From Geotrypetes seraphini (taxonomy: Eukaryota > Chordata > Amphibia > Gymnophiona > Dermophiidae), in NCBI RefSeq assembly GCF_902459505.1, contig NC_047088.1:96649704-96713703 (forward strand): 64,000 bases of DNA. The letters run 5' to 3'. Below are positions 21,461 to 34,200 of this stretch, one piece after another; position 1 is the first letter of the stretch; every line of letters starts with the position of its first letter. Below the pieces are notes generated by a model. That model saw only the letters and a program-made list of their open reading frames with translations. It did not search any database and had not been told where the DNA came from. Position numbers and translations under genes: made by a program.

Positions 21461-23201
21461 CACAATTTATTTGGTTTCACACAACTTGCAAAGAAATGCA
21501 TTTCCTTCTGTACAGTGCAAGATATAAAGACAGCATATGAAATGTCAATTTTGAGAATTTACAGCCACCAAACTGGACTTAGTGCATTTTTCCTACCTGT
21601 GTGTCTTGTGATTTTTCTAAACACCTTGTTCTCATTCTTTGGTTCTGCTTCCATGCCTGTGCTCTTAACTCAGTCTTCACAGCGTCTTGCTCATTTGATA
21701 TTTTTCTGTCTTTTCTTCACTTCTTGCCTACATCTATCTATACATGTACAAGCAGAGCAGATAAGGGGGCTGGCCTTCAACTCCACCAGCTACTCCTGAA
21801 GCATGCAGATGAAGTGATCAAATGCAGTGATCTTCAATGCAAGGCCCATAGGCTATATCCAGCAGCATCAGCAATAACAGAATAACAGAAAGGGTCATCA
21901 ATGTCCTGCATATCTTGCATTGAAGAGCCTTCATTTAGAGCAAGACTCCTTTCTCAGCAGTTTTACAAACAATACTCATTATACTCTGGTTAACAGTGTG
22001 ATACCATCAACTTGCTACACATAAAGATGACTAGCCGTAGAGCACAATAAACATAAGTACTGCAGTACAGGATCAGAAGGTCCTTCTATTCCACTACCCT
22101 GTTTCTAACAATGGTGAATCCAGGTCACTGGATCAGACATGATCCCAAAAAATAAAGATTCCATGTTATTTTATCATCAGGGTCTAAACTTGATAAGAGT
22201 TATGGACATTAGTTGCAGGAATTTGTGGAAACCAATTTTAAACCCATGCTTTTATCTCATCCTTCAACAATGAGTTCCAGAACTTAAACTGTATTAAACT
22301 GCAGAACACATTCTTTTCACTTGTTTAAAAAAATACTCTTAGGTAACTTCATGGCAGGTCCCTAATCTTTGTTTTCCAATGAAGATCTGGAATGGAGAAA
22401 TGTGAATTGATAGCTCCCACTTCCAAAATATACAAAGTGTGAATATAGAAGAGCAGAGCATAGCCAAAATAAAGTTACACACCTTTTAATCCAGAAAAAA
22501 CCAGAACAGCCTAACACAATACATTAGGACAAAAAAATAAAAGAAGCTTAAGAATAAAAGAGAGAAAGAGCCAAAGTGATGGTTTTGACTGAGCTGCTGG
22601 GTCAAAATAAAGTCTGGGATCTGGTATCATAAGTCCTCATTTTCAAATAGCTAGAAACTTTCCCCCTATATTTTATTCTGCTTCTGTCCAAGACACCTAC
22701 TCTGGTCATTGATATAACAGCCCTCAGAAGGGCTATGCCCACAACACCTTCCATAATTCTGCAATCATGATACATGGGTCCTTTGGCAATGACCATTCTC
22801 TGTCCCTAAACTGGAAGGCTCTGAATACTGTCTCTGAAGGATCTAGCTAATCCAGGGAGCAGAAAAGCAAACTGGAGAGCTCCCACATGGCAATGTACTA
22901 CACTTGGCACCTATGTCACTGAACCAGCCAAATAAATTGATATTTTGAGGAACTTAAGCAGCAATATTATATTAATATATTTAAAAACTGAACTGATGAA
23001 TGCTCAGAATAGGTATTTCTGTGCTTGTGACCCAGTGTTTGTATCTCATAGTATGGTTCCTGGAAGGATTCCAAAATCAAACAACTGTGAAAGAAAAGAA
23101 ACAGCAGTATCTGGGCACAGAGTTCAGTAATGCAGCAGTTTAGCTTTAACACAGCCCTCTAAATACAGATCTACTGCGGAGGTGAAGAATGTTCACTACC
23201 A
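21461..23201. other. No gene seen; downstream flank and probable 3' UTR of PAGR1
   Basis: AT-rich sequence without a supported ORF or recognised repeat. On the minus strand, AATAAA-type signals occur near 22672-22677 (as TTTATT on the plus strand). These could end the PAGR1 transcript about 530 bases past its stop codon, but no single site stands out. Confidence 0.4.
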
Positions 23202-23386
23202 TCAGTATTTGCGCTGTCGTGGAAAGATCGCAGATGAGCGCCTTGGAGTGGGGACCTGGTCAGGTTCCAGGTCAAAAAGGTCCCGTCCTGTCTTCAGGAT
23301 CTGCTCCTCAATCTTCTTGTGCCTCTTCATGTCTGAAAGGACCTTATCCAGCCGAGCCTCCCTTTTCTGACTCTTGACTGAGCTGC
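23202..23386 (-). CDS. PAGR1: PAGR1 coding exon 3 (last)
   Basis: The acceptor TTTTTACTCACAG precedes 23386. The exon reads [20 protein letters not shown] (the first Gly codon is split across the junction), then [20 protein letters not shown] and [11 protein letters not shown], then TGA at 23204-23202. This matches the C-terminus of vertebrate PAGR1 almost residue for residue. The basic, helical segment is the most conserved end of the protein. The phase (one base carried over from exon 2) fits. PAGR1 is a nuclear subunit shared by PTIP and the KMT2C/KMT2D H3K4 methyltransferase complexes and acts as a coactivator. Confidence 0.95.
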
Positions 23387-23469
23387 CTGTGAGTAAAAAG
23401 GGCCCACCCCAACTGGTTACTGAGACAATATGACACAGTGAAACAACAAAATTCAACAATTTACCTTGA

Positions 23470-23615
23470 GGATGAGCTTTAATAATAATAACAGTTTATA
23501 TACTGCAGGACCGTGAAGTTCTATGCGGTTTACAATGATTAAAAAGTTACAGATTGAGTAGTACTAATAGAGTTAAAATTTAGCAGTCAGTTATTGGGTT
23601 AACGCTATATATATA
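23470..23615 (-). mobile_element. L2-type 3' tail in intron 2 of PAGR1
   Basis: AATAATAATAACAG followed by TTTATATACTGCAGGACC and CTATGCGGTTTACAATG is the reverse of an L2-like tail, as at 38816 and 31210. Intron 2 (23387-24069) otherwise shows nothing recognisable. Confidence 0.5.
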
Positions 23616-24069
23616 TGCTCTGCTGTAGAGCCAGGGCCCAATGTATATGATGTTTGCCACCTGTGCCTGGATTTTAGCACCAAGACTGTTGACACTTATG
23701 CCAATAAGGGTCATTCTGTAGCAATGAGAATCCAGCCAATGAGGAGAAAAGGGATCCAAATTCTTTTGTGAGAGGAAAGCCCCCGATAAATACTACTAAA
23801 TGTCACACAGTAGGGGTAGCAGTATCAAGTCCAGAAGCAGGGTCTGCAGTTCCGAGTGAATTGAGAAGGCACACAATAAGAGTTGGTGGTAGGAATGGGA
23901 CTGAAAATTAGTTCTGCCAGTATCTAAGTATGCATTTATAGTATGTCACGTGAGCTGTTGGCAGGAGGACCTGAAGATGGGTCTCCTTACTAGACCTCTA
24001 AGCCCCCAAATCTACATTTCTATGAAACCACTCACCCATATGATGCTATGTTTTCTCTCAACAACTTAC

Positions 24070-24155
24070 CTGTTCGTCTCCGGTCAATCAGAGAATTTTT
24101 GGGTGTTGTTGGCTCATCATCAACATCAAAATCAAATTCAGTTGGGACCTGGGGC
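24070..24155 (-). CDS. PAGR1: PAGR1 coding exon 2
   Basis: An 86-base exon with acceptor TTTTGCAG upstream and donor GTAAGT downstream. It reads [20 protein letters not shown] then SLIDRRRT, matching the [23 protein letters not shown] region of mammalian PAGR1. Exon 1 ends in CA and this exon supplies G, completing a Gln codon. It ends one base into the next codon, as exon 3 requires. Confidence 0.95.
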
Positions 24156-24784
24156 CTGCAAAAACACAATGAAGAGAAATTCTGGTGTGTACTGTGGCAA
24201 AACATTGTTTTTCTTGACGTTTAGAATTATGATAAGCAGTATAACAAATTTTTAAATACACTTGGAAGTTCATTGTTATTCCTTGTTTTGGCCTGCCAAG
24301 ATGTTTATTATAATTATTTTTTTTAATATACAGTATACATATCATTACCCAGAGAACAAAGGAGAAATTAGGTTCTTACCTGCTAATTTACTTTCTTTTA
24401 GCTTCTCCAGACCGTTATAGGTTAATCTTACACGCGGGTTTATATCTTATCATGACCAGCAAGTGGAGACTGAAACACAACTATGGAATAGTACATAATA
24501 GGTACCTTCCCTTATTCCTATCAGTCTGCCGAATAGCCAAGCAGAAGTAAGGACTTGAAACAGAAATAAACAAGACTCCGCACAGGAGTAACAACTAACA
24601 TACCCAAATGCTGTTGGAAAATGCAAAGGAGAGATCTCAGCAAGAAAATGTCATCACAGCTCACCAGCTGAGCCACAGCTGCTGTTCTTCAATTCTCCCC
24701 AGCACTAGAAAAATACTAGAACCCACAGAAAAAACAAAAAAGGCACACGTAACAGCCACAAGCACAACATGACAATAGACAATG

Positions 24785-24900
24785 TGGGGACCTATACCGG
24801 TCTGGAAAAGCTAAGAGAAAATAAATTAGCAGATAAGAACCTAATTTCCCCTTCTGTAGCATTTTCCAGACCGGTATAGGTTAATCTTACAAGCGGGATG
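24785..24900. repeat. Internal complementary region of DIRS #2
   Basis: The complement of the left terminus (AAATTAGCAGATAAGAACC) is joined to the complement of the right terminus (AGCATTTTCCAGACCGG). This marks the DIRS circle junction and supports element ends near 24363 and 30467. Confidence 0.75.
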
Positions 24901-25018
24901 TACCAAAGCAGTCCCCATCATGGGTGGGACCCCTGAAGGGCCAACACCAAAACACGCTCACCAAACACCGCGCCTGTATATCCACCTGGTAGTGTCTGAC
25001 AAAAGAATGCAAGGAAGA

Positions 25019-25800
25019 CTAAACTGCAACCTTACAAATGGCCACTAGAGGCACTAGTGAAGACTCAGCCCAAGATGCTGCCTGACCACGAGTGCAATGA
25101 GCCTTGAAAAATTCCAGAACAGGCTTTTTCTGAAGAAGATATGAGGACACAATAGCTTCTTTGATCCAACGCGCAATGGTAGCCTTGGAAGCGCCATCCC
25201 CCTTATGAGAACCCGCAAGAAGGACAAAAGAGATGATCTGATTTCCTGAACTCCTGGGTCCTCTGCACATAAGAGCGAAGAACCCGACCGACATCTAACT
25301 TGCGCAACTGCTTCTGCTCAGAAGAGCCCTCCCGACTACCCAACAGTGGGAGGACCACTGCCTGATTCCGAAACACGCCTAGCAGAAGTAATAGCCACCA
25401 AAAATACCGCCTTAAGAGTAAGGTTCTTCAACGAGCAGGTGCCCAAAGGCTCAAAAGGAGGATGCACCAGCACAGACAAGACCAGATTCAAATCTCAAGA
25501 GGGAACCGACAGCTGCACAGGAAGCTTGAATAATTTGGCCGCCCGCAAGAAGCGGACGACATCAGGAATGGCAGTCAGCCGCTGACCTTGTAACAATCCA
25601 TGAAAGGCCGACAGGGCCACCTGCTGAACCCGGAAAGACGACCAAGCCAGGCCCCTGTCCAGGCCATTCTGCAAGAATTCTAAGATGTTAGGCAGGGAAA
25701 CGCAAAAAGAGACCACTCCATAAGCTCCATACCAATCCTTAAAGATGCGCCAAACCCGCACATAAGCCCGAGATGTGGAAAGTTTCCGGGACCCAAGAGG
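25019..25800 (-). other. DIRS #2 tyrosine recombinase region
   Basis: Minus-strand phrases PNILEFLQNGLDRGLAWSSF and LTAIPDVVRFLRAAKLFKLP (N-terminal side), then GDGASKATIARWIKEAIVSS and FKAHCTRGQAASWAESSLV (catalytic side), match the recombinase of DIRS elements. Fossil. Confidence 0.75.
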
Positions 25801-25829
25801 GTGGAGATCACTTTATCTGAATACCCCTT

Positions 25830-27309
25830 CTTACCTAGGCATCCCCCTCTCAAGAGCCAAGGGACCTGGATCGAACATGGGAATGGGGCCCTGAGTCAGC
25901 AGATTGGGCAAAAGAGGAAGAGGATCCGACACTAGATGCTGCACCAGATCGCATACCACGGACGGCGGGGCCAATCCAGAGTCACAAGAACCACCAGGCC
26001 CAGGTGATGAACAAATGTGGAGAAGAACTCTGCCCACTAATGGCCACGGAGGGAACACATACACCAGCTCCTCCATTCGCCACAGTTGAACCAGAGCATC
26101 CAGGCCCTCGGCCTGACCGTTCCTGCGACGACTGAAGAAGCACGGTGTTTTGGCGTTGACACTCATGGCCATCAGGGGCTGACTCCAAAACCACATTATC
26201 AACTGAAAGGCCCCATAGCTTAAGACACCACTCTCTGGGATCTAACACGTGATGACTGAGGAAGTCCACCTGAACATTCTCCACTCTGGCTATGTGGGAG
26301 GCTGAGATGTCCTGAAGGTGGGACTCTGCCCAGACCATGAGCAGAACTGCCTCCTGCGCTGAGTGCTCTTGGTGCCCCTCTGACGATTGACATAGGCCAC
26401 CACCGTGGCATTGTCTGACAGAACTCTGACTTGACTTGCCCAATAAAAAGGACGGCTCTGGTCTCCAGCACATTGATCAACTAGCCTCCTCTGTGGACCA
26501 GGTGCCTCGAGCTGAGTGACCTAGATACTGAGCTCCCCAACTGAGGAGACTGGCATCTGTGAGAAGCCCCGTCCACTGTGGTTGATCCTGACTCATCCCT
26601 TGAACAAGATGAGAGGTCTGGAGCCACCAACAAAGGCTGCAGCGTGCCAAGCTTCTCAGAGGAACAGGGAGATCCAAACTATGCCTCTGGGGTGACCACC
26701 ACCAAAGCAGAGCATACTGAACTGGACGCATGTGGGCCCGCGCCCACCTTACTACATCTAGGGAAACTGCCATCGACCCCCAAGACTTGGAGGAAATCCT
26801 GCGCCCGAGGACTCCGGGACACCATAAGCAGGTGAATCCGAGATTTAAATTTGCTTACCTGGGCCTCTGGAAGGAAGACCTTTCCCAAGGAGGAGTCAAA
26901 CAGAACCCCAAGGTACACCAGACGCTGAGATGGGACCAACTGACTCTTGGAAAGGTTGATCACCCATCCCAGCAACTGAGGAAACTCCACCACCTGAGTC
27001 GTAACCTGGGTGCTCTCCTGCAACAACTTCGCCCCGAATCAACCAGTCATCCATGTAGGGATGCACAAGAATGCCCTCTGTCCTCAAGGCCGCTGCGACA
27101 ACCACCATAACCTTGGTGAATATCCAGGAAGCTGTGTCCAGGCCAAAAGGAAGTGCACAGAACTGATAGTGCTGACCCAAGATCGCAAAGCGAAGAAAGC
27201 ACTGATGGGAGGCCCAAATTGGAACATGTAAGTAGGCCTCTGTCATATCAAGAGAAGTCAGGAACTCCCCCGGCTGAACCGCCAGAATGACAGACCGCAG
27301 TGTTTCCAT
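25830..27309 (-). other. DIRS #2 reverse transcriptase and RNase H region
   Basis: Phrases in order: FLTSLDMTEAYLHVPIWASH, FCALPFGLDTASWIFTKVM and the catalytic box VHPYMDDWLIRGE. Then come LGWVINLSKSQLVPSQRLVY and LGVLFDSSLGKVFLP. RNase H-like phrases LLTDASLLSWGAQYLG and ARVENVQVDFLSHHVLDPRE follow. Fossil. Confidence 0.85.
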
Positions 27310-27599
27310 GCAAAAAGAGGGAATTTTGAGAGCTCTGTTTACCCCTTTTAAATCTAAGATGGGCCGAAAGGTCCCCCTCCTTCTTGGGCACTACAAGGTA
27401 AATTCAGTACTTGCTGGTGCCGCACTCCTGAGGAGATACTGGAACAACTGCTTTGAGATCAAGCACGTGTTGAAGGGTCAAGTGAAAGGCCTGCATCTTC
27501 CATGCCACCTGACACGAAGATGTTATAAAATGATCTGGCAAACAGCAGGCAAACTATAGAGCATAACCATCCCGTACCACCTCCAGGACCCACTGAGTG

Positions 27600-29160
27600 G
27601 ACATAATCTCGGCTCACTTGGGGGAACACTCGGGCAGCCGGGCACCCACTGGAACCAAAGGGGGCGCCAGCAAAGAGTCATTGGGCAGGACGGGCAACTG
27701 GGGAACCAGCAGAAGGATTCCCAGCCCCCCGATGGGCCCCCCCGACCCGGGAAAACTCCGAAGCCTGGAAAGTAGCAGCCCCACACCCAGGGGAGTATTT
27801 GCAGAACTCCCACAGACGCCCATGTGCAGTGCAACCCTGAGACGCCAGGCAGGCATGGTCCTCAGGCAGGCGGGGCACCTCAGAGTCCTGTCAGAGTTTG
27901 AACCAACTTATCTAAATCCTCTCCAAACAAAAAGACCCCAGAAAGGGAAATTTGTTAAGCTTAGTTTTGGATGCAGCATCCGCCGACCAAGCATGAAGCC
28001 ACAAGGTACGTCATGTGGCCACTCCAAAAACCATAGACTTGGCAGATGTCTGCACCAAGTCATAGAGTATTCGAGAGGAACGAGGCAGCCATCTCAATCT
28101 TTGCCACCTCCTGATTCACCAAGGACCAGTCATCAGACTCATGATCCAGGATACGCTCGGCTCACCGAAACACGGCATGAGCCACTAGCTCCCTGTACCC
28201 CCAAAGCAGAGACATCAAAACTCTGTTTAAGAATGGTCTCCAACTTACACTCCTCAGAGTCCCATAAGGCAGAACCGCCCTCAACAGGCACGGTATGCCA
28301 CTTAGCAATCGCTGAGACCACCTTGTCCACCACTAGTGACTTCAAAATAGCCCTATCCCCTCCGGGATGAGATACAAACGAGCCATGGTGCGCGCCAACC
28401 GAAACATAGAAACAGAGTATGACGGCAGAAAAGGGACGGTGGCCCAACAAGTCTGCCCACTCAAGAACCCTCCCTCAGCAAATTTGCCTGCTCTAGAGTC
28501 CCCTCTCCCATGAGAATCCATCTTTTAAGCATAACTCTGTAGCAACCCCACTTGTTTGTCCCAACATCTCTTGAAGTCGAGCACATTACTGGCCTCGACC
28601 ACTTGGCACATTTGGCGTATTCCACTGCGCCAGTACGAGATCCTGAATATCCTAATGCATAGGAAGTAGCGCGGATCCCCCTAAGAAGAGGGTCACCCAC
28701 ATGCGGGGTCTCCGGTGACACTTCTTCAAAACGCAGCACCGAGGAGATCTGATGAATCAGGTCTGGTAGCTTATCCCTCTGAAAAAGGTGCATCACAGAT
28801 GCCTCTTTGCTGGAAGGCGGGAAACCTGCCACCCCGCTGCCGTCCCGAGAGGATCCTGGAATTCCTCATAAGGGTCTAGGTCCTCATCCAGGCCGACATG
28901 CTCTTCTGACCAGGTCCTCATCCCAAGCCACCCTCTGGCGGAAGAAGGGACGCCAAATGAAGAGGGAGGCAAAGCCACAGGGGGTATGGAGGGAACCCCC
29001 TTCCGAAACCCCCTGGGCGCATGTGGGACTCCCAGCCACATGAAAATAGTCTCTGCACATTGCAAAATTTAAATTGGGGGGGAAAAACTCCCGGTGGTCC
29101 CATGGGATTCCCTACCACAGCAGGGGACCCAGCTGAAACCTGCCCCTGTTTTTCCAAATA
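27600..29160 (-). other. DIRS #2 gag-like region
   Basis: Position after the ICR, recombinase and pol parts, and Pro/Gly/Ser-rich minus-strand frames, fit a DIRS first ORF. No motif is diagnostic. The plus-strand frame of 257 codons here is a shadow. Confidence 0.5.
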
Positions 29161-29334
29161 GGGAAAAGGTCACCTGAGGTTACAGACAAAATGGATGGGC
29201 CTGTCTGAGAAAATGGTGAAGTTCCTGCAAAAAACAACCCCTCCAGGGCCTGTAGTGGCTGGGAAGCCTGAACTGTCCCAGCTGCTAAAGCAGGCATCAG
29301 CTGCTAAAGCCGGCATCAGCTGTTTGGAAAAAAA

Positions 29335-29394
29335 AAAAAATATATATATATATATATATTCCCTTACTGCTGGTTCGGCTCAGGACTCCCTCAG

Positions 29395-29434
<40 letters not shown>

Positions 29435-29540
29435 ACAGAGGGATTTTCTCATCCGCTGATGGTAAGGGTAAAAAGGATTCCCTTACTGCTGGTTCGGCTC
29501 AGGACTCCCTCAGCTTATATATATATATATATATATATAT
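29335..29540. repeat. (AT)n microsatellite and 115-bp tandem duplication
   Basis: TATATA tracts at 29340-29360, 29398-29431 and 29516-29540 frame two copies of a block starting ATTCCCTTACTGCTGGTTCG and ending CCCTCAGCTTATAT. The second copy is separated from the first by CCCACAGAGGGATTTTCTC. Confidence 0.85.
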
Positions 29541-29629
29541 AAGCTCTTTTTAAAAATGAGAGAGAAACACGAAAGGAAAAAACATTAGGAAGGGTGTTGT
29601 TGTTTTTTTTTTTATAAAGGACTGCTGCA

Positions 29630-30000
29630 CTGCAATTATTCCATATAGGAGGTAAACGCATCTTTAAACAGAAGGGTTTTTAAATTAATTTTGAAACGGC
29701 TAATATCTTTTTTGTCTCTAATATATTGGGGGAGAGAATTCCAGGTTTGAGGGGCTACTACTGAAAATATATCGTATCGTCTTGTGCCGATCACTTTCAA
29801 AGAAGGGACTACCAAAAGACCTTGGCTTGATGAGTGAAGGGAGCGAGAAGAGTTGTATGGAATGAGTACCCTGTTTATGAATTGCGGTTCATTTGTGGAT
29901 AAAGTTTTAAATACCAAAAGTAAAATTTTAAAGATGATGCAATGATTAATGGGAAGCCAATGTGAGGCAACCAAAAAGGGGGATACATGGTCATATTTTT
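29630..30000 (-). pseudogene. L2-like LINE, ORF2 C-terminus
   Basis: A minus-strand frame of about 110 codons with SHWLPINHCIIFKILLLVFK, SSRSLHSSSQGLLVVPSLK, VVAPQTWNSLPQYIRD and LKTLLFKDAF is the classic end of an L2-type ORF2. The adjoining 30050-30350 carries plus-strand AT-rich duplicated tail units (TTCAAATTTGGATTTTA twice, AATTCGCTTA/AATCGCTTAG) of a similar LINE. Confidence 0.8.
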
Positions 30001-30839
30001 TCCCGTTGTGAATTAATTTAACGGCAAGATTTTGAATAATCTGTAGCCGTTTCTTTTCTTTTTGGGTAATGTTTAGTAGTTATTGTAATATTGTAACCTG
30101 AATCCCTCTTCCGTTCCATCCAGTTGAGTCTGTTGGTCAAACCCCCTTTTTTTGGGGGGGATTTGTTTTTATTATTATTACCTTGTATCTTAACATATGT
30201 TCAAATTTGGATTTTATTGTAATTCGCTTAATATTTTATTTGTCATTATTATTTTGTATTTTAACGTATATTCAAATTTGGATTTTAATGTAAATCGCTT
30301 AGTATTTTATTTATAAGCGATTCATCAAATTTCGAATAAACTTGAAACTTGAATAGGGGAAGGTACCTGCTATGCCATAGTTTTGTTTCAGTCTCCACCT
30401 GCTGGTCATGATGAGATATATACCCGCTTGTAAGATACCTATACCAGTCTGGAGAGTGCTAAAGAAGAATTAATTAGCACTTTCCAAACACTGTTCTTGT
30501 TTAACAAGCAGACTAGAGTTTCCTTGAGATGTCCAGTTATCACCTCACAAAATCCTTCTGGACTTATGATGAGTTAGATATGCAGGCTTCTCATAAGAGC
30601 TACAAACAAATGATCATTCTACCACTAAAAAACATAAAAATTACTTATGTTTGTTAAAGAACATGATCCTATTTCATTTTTTAATCTGAAAATCAAAATT
30701 AAAGCAAAATCAGAAATCCCTGAATTCTCAATCTCTTTAGGTAACTCTAAAAATGTTTTCTTTCTCTCGAGATCTTAAGACAGAGTTAACTTGTCTTCTG
30801 AGAGTGCTGGGCCTTTTAAAAAAGGTAGATCTTCCACCA

Positions 30840-31480
30840 AGTCTAGCTAAAAATTGACAAATCGGGTATTTTTTAAATTTGGCTGTCTCTTCTATAAGGC
30901 CCTATATGGTTTATTGCCTGATTACCTCACCAATCATTTCTTATTTTCCAGACCCGGGCGGACCTCTCGACCCCAGTAATTCTTTTCCTTTCCATCAGTT
31001 AAAAGGTTTCTCGCATAAAAGAGTAATCAATACATTTTTGTCCTACCAAGCAACTTCTAAAGATCCAGAATGGAATCATCTGGTCCGCTCTTCTACATCA
31101 TACATGCATTTTAAGAAGCTCCTGAAAAAAAACTTACCTCTTGCCCAAACCCGATGACCCAAGACTAGACAACTTTCATTCATCTTACCCCATTACAAAC
31201 CTCAATTTTTCATTTACATTACATTACAGATTTCTATTCCGCCATTACCTTTCGGTTCAAAGCGGATTACAAAAAGAGTTATGGAAGAAGGGTTACAACG
31301 TTAGATCAGAGAAGGTTTCCAAGAGAGGGAAAAGTAGGATCTGGGGTTAGGGAGGGGATGGTAAAAGGGGGGGTTAAGCTTTATCATGGTATTAAGCTTT
31401 ATTAAGGGATTTCTTTAAGAGTATAGTTTTTATTTCCTTTCTGAACATCTTGTAGTCTGGGGTTGTTGTCAATAGGTTGG
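30840..31480. pseudogene. L2-like LINE remnant (+) meeting a reversed L2 tail (-)
   Basis: 30880-31157 (+) shows YCLITSPIISYFPDPGG and HFKKLLKKNLP, a degraded L2-type C-terminus. From 31208 the sequence turns round: TTACATTACATTACAGATTT then CTATTCCGCC is the complement of the tail seen at 42850-42893. Two fragments thus meet tail to tail. Confidence 0.6.
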
Positions 31481-32547
31481 AGACTTAGTTGTCTATCTTC
31501 GCTGCCTGAGTGGTTTATAGTTTTTTTATGCATTTGTAAAACTGTATTCTAATTTGTTAAGAATTACTGTTCCTGATTCTTTTTTTTTTTACTACCCTGT
31601 ACACTGCCTTGTTATGTTGTTATGTTTTCCTGAGGTTACCGCAGCAATATTAGGGCTTAGCTCTGAGGTACTGCTGAGCCATCCAGCCAACATTAACTTG
31701 GATGCTATTAGAAGATTAGGTTTTCACCTTTGATAATTTTCTGTTAGTCCCTGGAGGATTCAATATGCTAGGTTCATTCATTTCCCGCAATCCAGGAGTT
31801 GCAGAAATCGAAACACTTTTCTGAGCATGCGCTCCTCTTACCTTAGAGAGAGAGAGAGTTAAGAACCCCCTGCAGTACAGTCCCAAAGCCAAGCAACATA
31901 CTGGAACAAATCCAGAACAAAATAATGGGGCACAGGGGAACCTCCCTGGTTACATAAACAATTTCTGTCTGCAAAACATGAAAACAAGTAAACAGGCAAA
32001 AGGCAACACAGAAAAGCATTGGGAAAAATGTAGAACTAACCTGCTATGTGCAACGAGCACCCACATTGTAATATGCATACTCACAGAAGAGCAAATTCCC
32101 CACAGAATCCCTCTACTGGCTGGAAGATCCTCAAGCCTGCAAGAATAACTGAGGCAGGCAATTCAGAACATCTGAGCTTACACAGAGAGGGAAGGCCGTA
32201 CTGAATCCTTCAGAGACTAACAAAAAGAAGATGACTGAAAGTGAAAATTTAATCTTCCATTCTGTTATGTCCCTTCTGTATTCAGTATGCTAGGTGATGT
32301 ACCAAAGGAATGGCAGCGTCTAAGGAAGGACAGAAGAGCCTGCCCACAACACAGAGGTACCAAAAGCGGCATCAGAGCGAGCTGCCACATCCACCCTGTA
32401 AAACCAGGTAAAGGTATGAAGAGAGGACCACATAGCCGCCCTGCAAATTTCATCTGGATGAATTGTGTGAGACTCTGCCCATGAAGCAGCAACACTTCTA
32501 ATAGAGTGAGCCTTAAGGGAAACTGGCGGCTGCTTACCGAGAGCAGT

Positions 32548-32815
32548 GTTCTCCCTAGCGTCTTTTAGCCAGGCGCTCCACCCAGTTAATTTAAGTGAGC
32601 GCCCGGCTGTCTGCCAGGGAAACTTATACCTTTTTAAATCCTGGTGGTCCAGCGGTGTATCGGCAGGAGCGAGCTTTCTGTGCTCCTGCCACGTGCCGAG
32701 CCCCTCCCTTGCTGGATGGCTGCCTCAGATCTCGCAGCCAGCAGCGCACAAGGCAGGAGTGAGCTTTTTGCGCTCCAGCATGGCCCTGCACTGCTCCATG
32801 AATATCTGCTGTCAG
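32548..32815. mobile_element. hAT-type non-autonomous element fragment (CAGTGTTCTCCC end)
   Basis: The end CAGTGTTCTCCCTAG and the following GCGCCCGGCTG phrase recur at 51806-51860. It has a short internal inverted repeat (AGGAGCGAGCTTTCTGTGC versus AGGAGTGAGCTTTTTGCGC is direct, flanking a Cys/Pro-rich shadow ORF). I do not see the opposite end. Confidence 0.45.
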
Positions 32816-32849
32816 TTCTTGCGAGTCCTAGAAAATGTGCTACACACCT

Positions 32850-33955
32850 CATTACTAAATATCACTATGGTCACCTTTGAAGTACTCCTTGTGAAGCTAT
32901 GCACTGACACCAGCGCCTAGTCCACCCTTCAAATAAATTTTGGAACTCTTTTTCTGGAATGCACATCAGAGCTTTCGTTGTATTACCTTGATGTCCTGCA
33001 TGTCATAAAAATGTCTTCCTTTCAATATTTTATTTATCTTTGGGTAAAGAAAAAAGTAATTGGGGGCCAGATCAGGTGAGTAGAGAGGGAGTTCCAATGC
33101 AGTTATTTTGTTTTCTGGCTAAAAACTCCATCACAGACAGTGCTGTGCGAGCTGGTGCACTGTTGTAATGTAAGAGCCATGAGTTAGTGAAAAGTTCAGG
33201 TCGTTTTTATCTTTTTCATACAGACTTTTCAGCACTTCCAAATAATAAACTTGGTTAACTGTTTGTCCAGTTGGTACAAATTCATAATAAACAATCCCTC
33301 CAATATCAAAAAAAGATTAGCAATATTGTTTTGACTGTTGATTTAAACTGATGGAACTTTTTTGGTTGTGGAGAATTGGCAGACTTCAATTATGCACTTT
33401 GACACTTTGTTTCGGGGTCGTATTGGTAAACCTATGTTTCATCACCAGTGATAACATAGCCCAAAACATCACCATGACTCTCCAAAAGGTCTTGGCAAAC
33501 TTTGACTCTACTTTGGGACCAGTTTTGCACACACCTTTCTCATGCCAAGATTTTCAGTTAAGATTTTCCTGTTTTTCTATCAATGTTTACTTGGTCTGCT
33601 ATGCTTCTCACAGTCAGCTAACGATTTTGATGCACAATTTGATGAATTTTTACAATGTTTTCATCAGTTCTACTCATTACTGACCACCCTGACCTTTCTT
33701 CATCAGTGACGCTTTCTCTCTCCTCAGAAAAACGTCTTAATACATTTGTACACTGACGTTTTCTTATGGCATTATCCCCATAAACTTGAACTAACATGTC
33801 TCTGATTTCACTTCCATTCTTGCAAAGTTTAACTAGAAATTTAATGTTTGTGCGTTGCTCTAATTCAAGCTTCAACATTCTTGCAACAGCACACAAAAAC
33901 ACGCAACTACAATAAATGAACACCACTCAGCAAGACATCGCCACATGTCAATACA
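32850..33955 (-). pseudogene. mariner transposase remnant
   Basis: On the minus strand, from 33880: NIKFLVKLCKNGSEIRDMLV, QVYGDNAIRKRQC and SVTDEERSGWSVMSRTDENI, the mariner helix-turn-helix N-terminus. Then, towards 33000, it decays through YYEFVPTGQTVNQVYYLEVL-like and LYSPDLAP-like phrases into FQNLFEGWTRRWCQCIASQG. It covers the whole gene but with many changes. It is a plain Tc1/mariner DNA transposon and is dead. Confidence 0.85.
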
Positions 33956-33959
33956 AACA

Positions 33960-34200
33960 GCTGTCAGAGGTGGGGCGGGACCGCGGCGGAGGAAACAGCG
34001 CAAAGATCACTGGCATTGCGATCTTGCTGCAGGCTGCTTCTCTATGGTAAATAGTGCGGGGAGGCCGGGGGGGGGAATCCGGACGCCAGACAGAGAACTG
34101 GACGCCAATGACTTCAAGGCCGGGAGCACCCCCTCAGGGCTTGCACCTGGGGCGGACCCCCCCCCCCCCCCCCCCCCTTGGTACACCATTGCTGAAAACT
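33960..34200 (-). mobile_element. GC-rich MITE-like block with poly-C tract
   Basis: In reverse it starts CAATGGTGTACCAAGGGG and continues through TCCGCCCCAGGTGC. Related GGCGTACCTAGGGGG and GGCATACCAGGGTGG blocks occur at 12288 and 14550. It includes a run of about 22 C (34158-34180). The family is not named. Confidence 0.4.

Larger units (their letters stand above)
24363..30467 (-). mobile_element. DIRS retrotransposon #2 in PAGR1 intron 1
   Basis: Fossil DIRS element of about 6.1 kb in the same orientation as PAGR1. The terminal regions are inverted to each other (left 24395-24510, right 30395-30460), sharing a TATAGGTTAATCTTAC-type block and an ATCATGACCAGCA/TGCTGGTCATGAT block. The internal complementary region lies at 24785-24900. 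Parts in coding order: gag-like (about 29160-27600), RT (27309-26679), RNase H and methyltransferase-like region (about 26770-25830), tyrosine recombinase (25800-25019). It carries an AT repeat and L2-like fragments near its gag-side end. It is broken in several places and looks older than DIRS #1. Its recombinase resembles that of the 45.9-64 kb pair more than that of DIRS #1. Confidence 0.88.

Noticed and set aside
27597-28370. Plus-strand ORF of 257 codons
   Set aside because: Antisense shadow of the DIRS #2 gag-like region; no motif, low-complexity Pro/Ser content.
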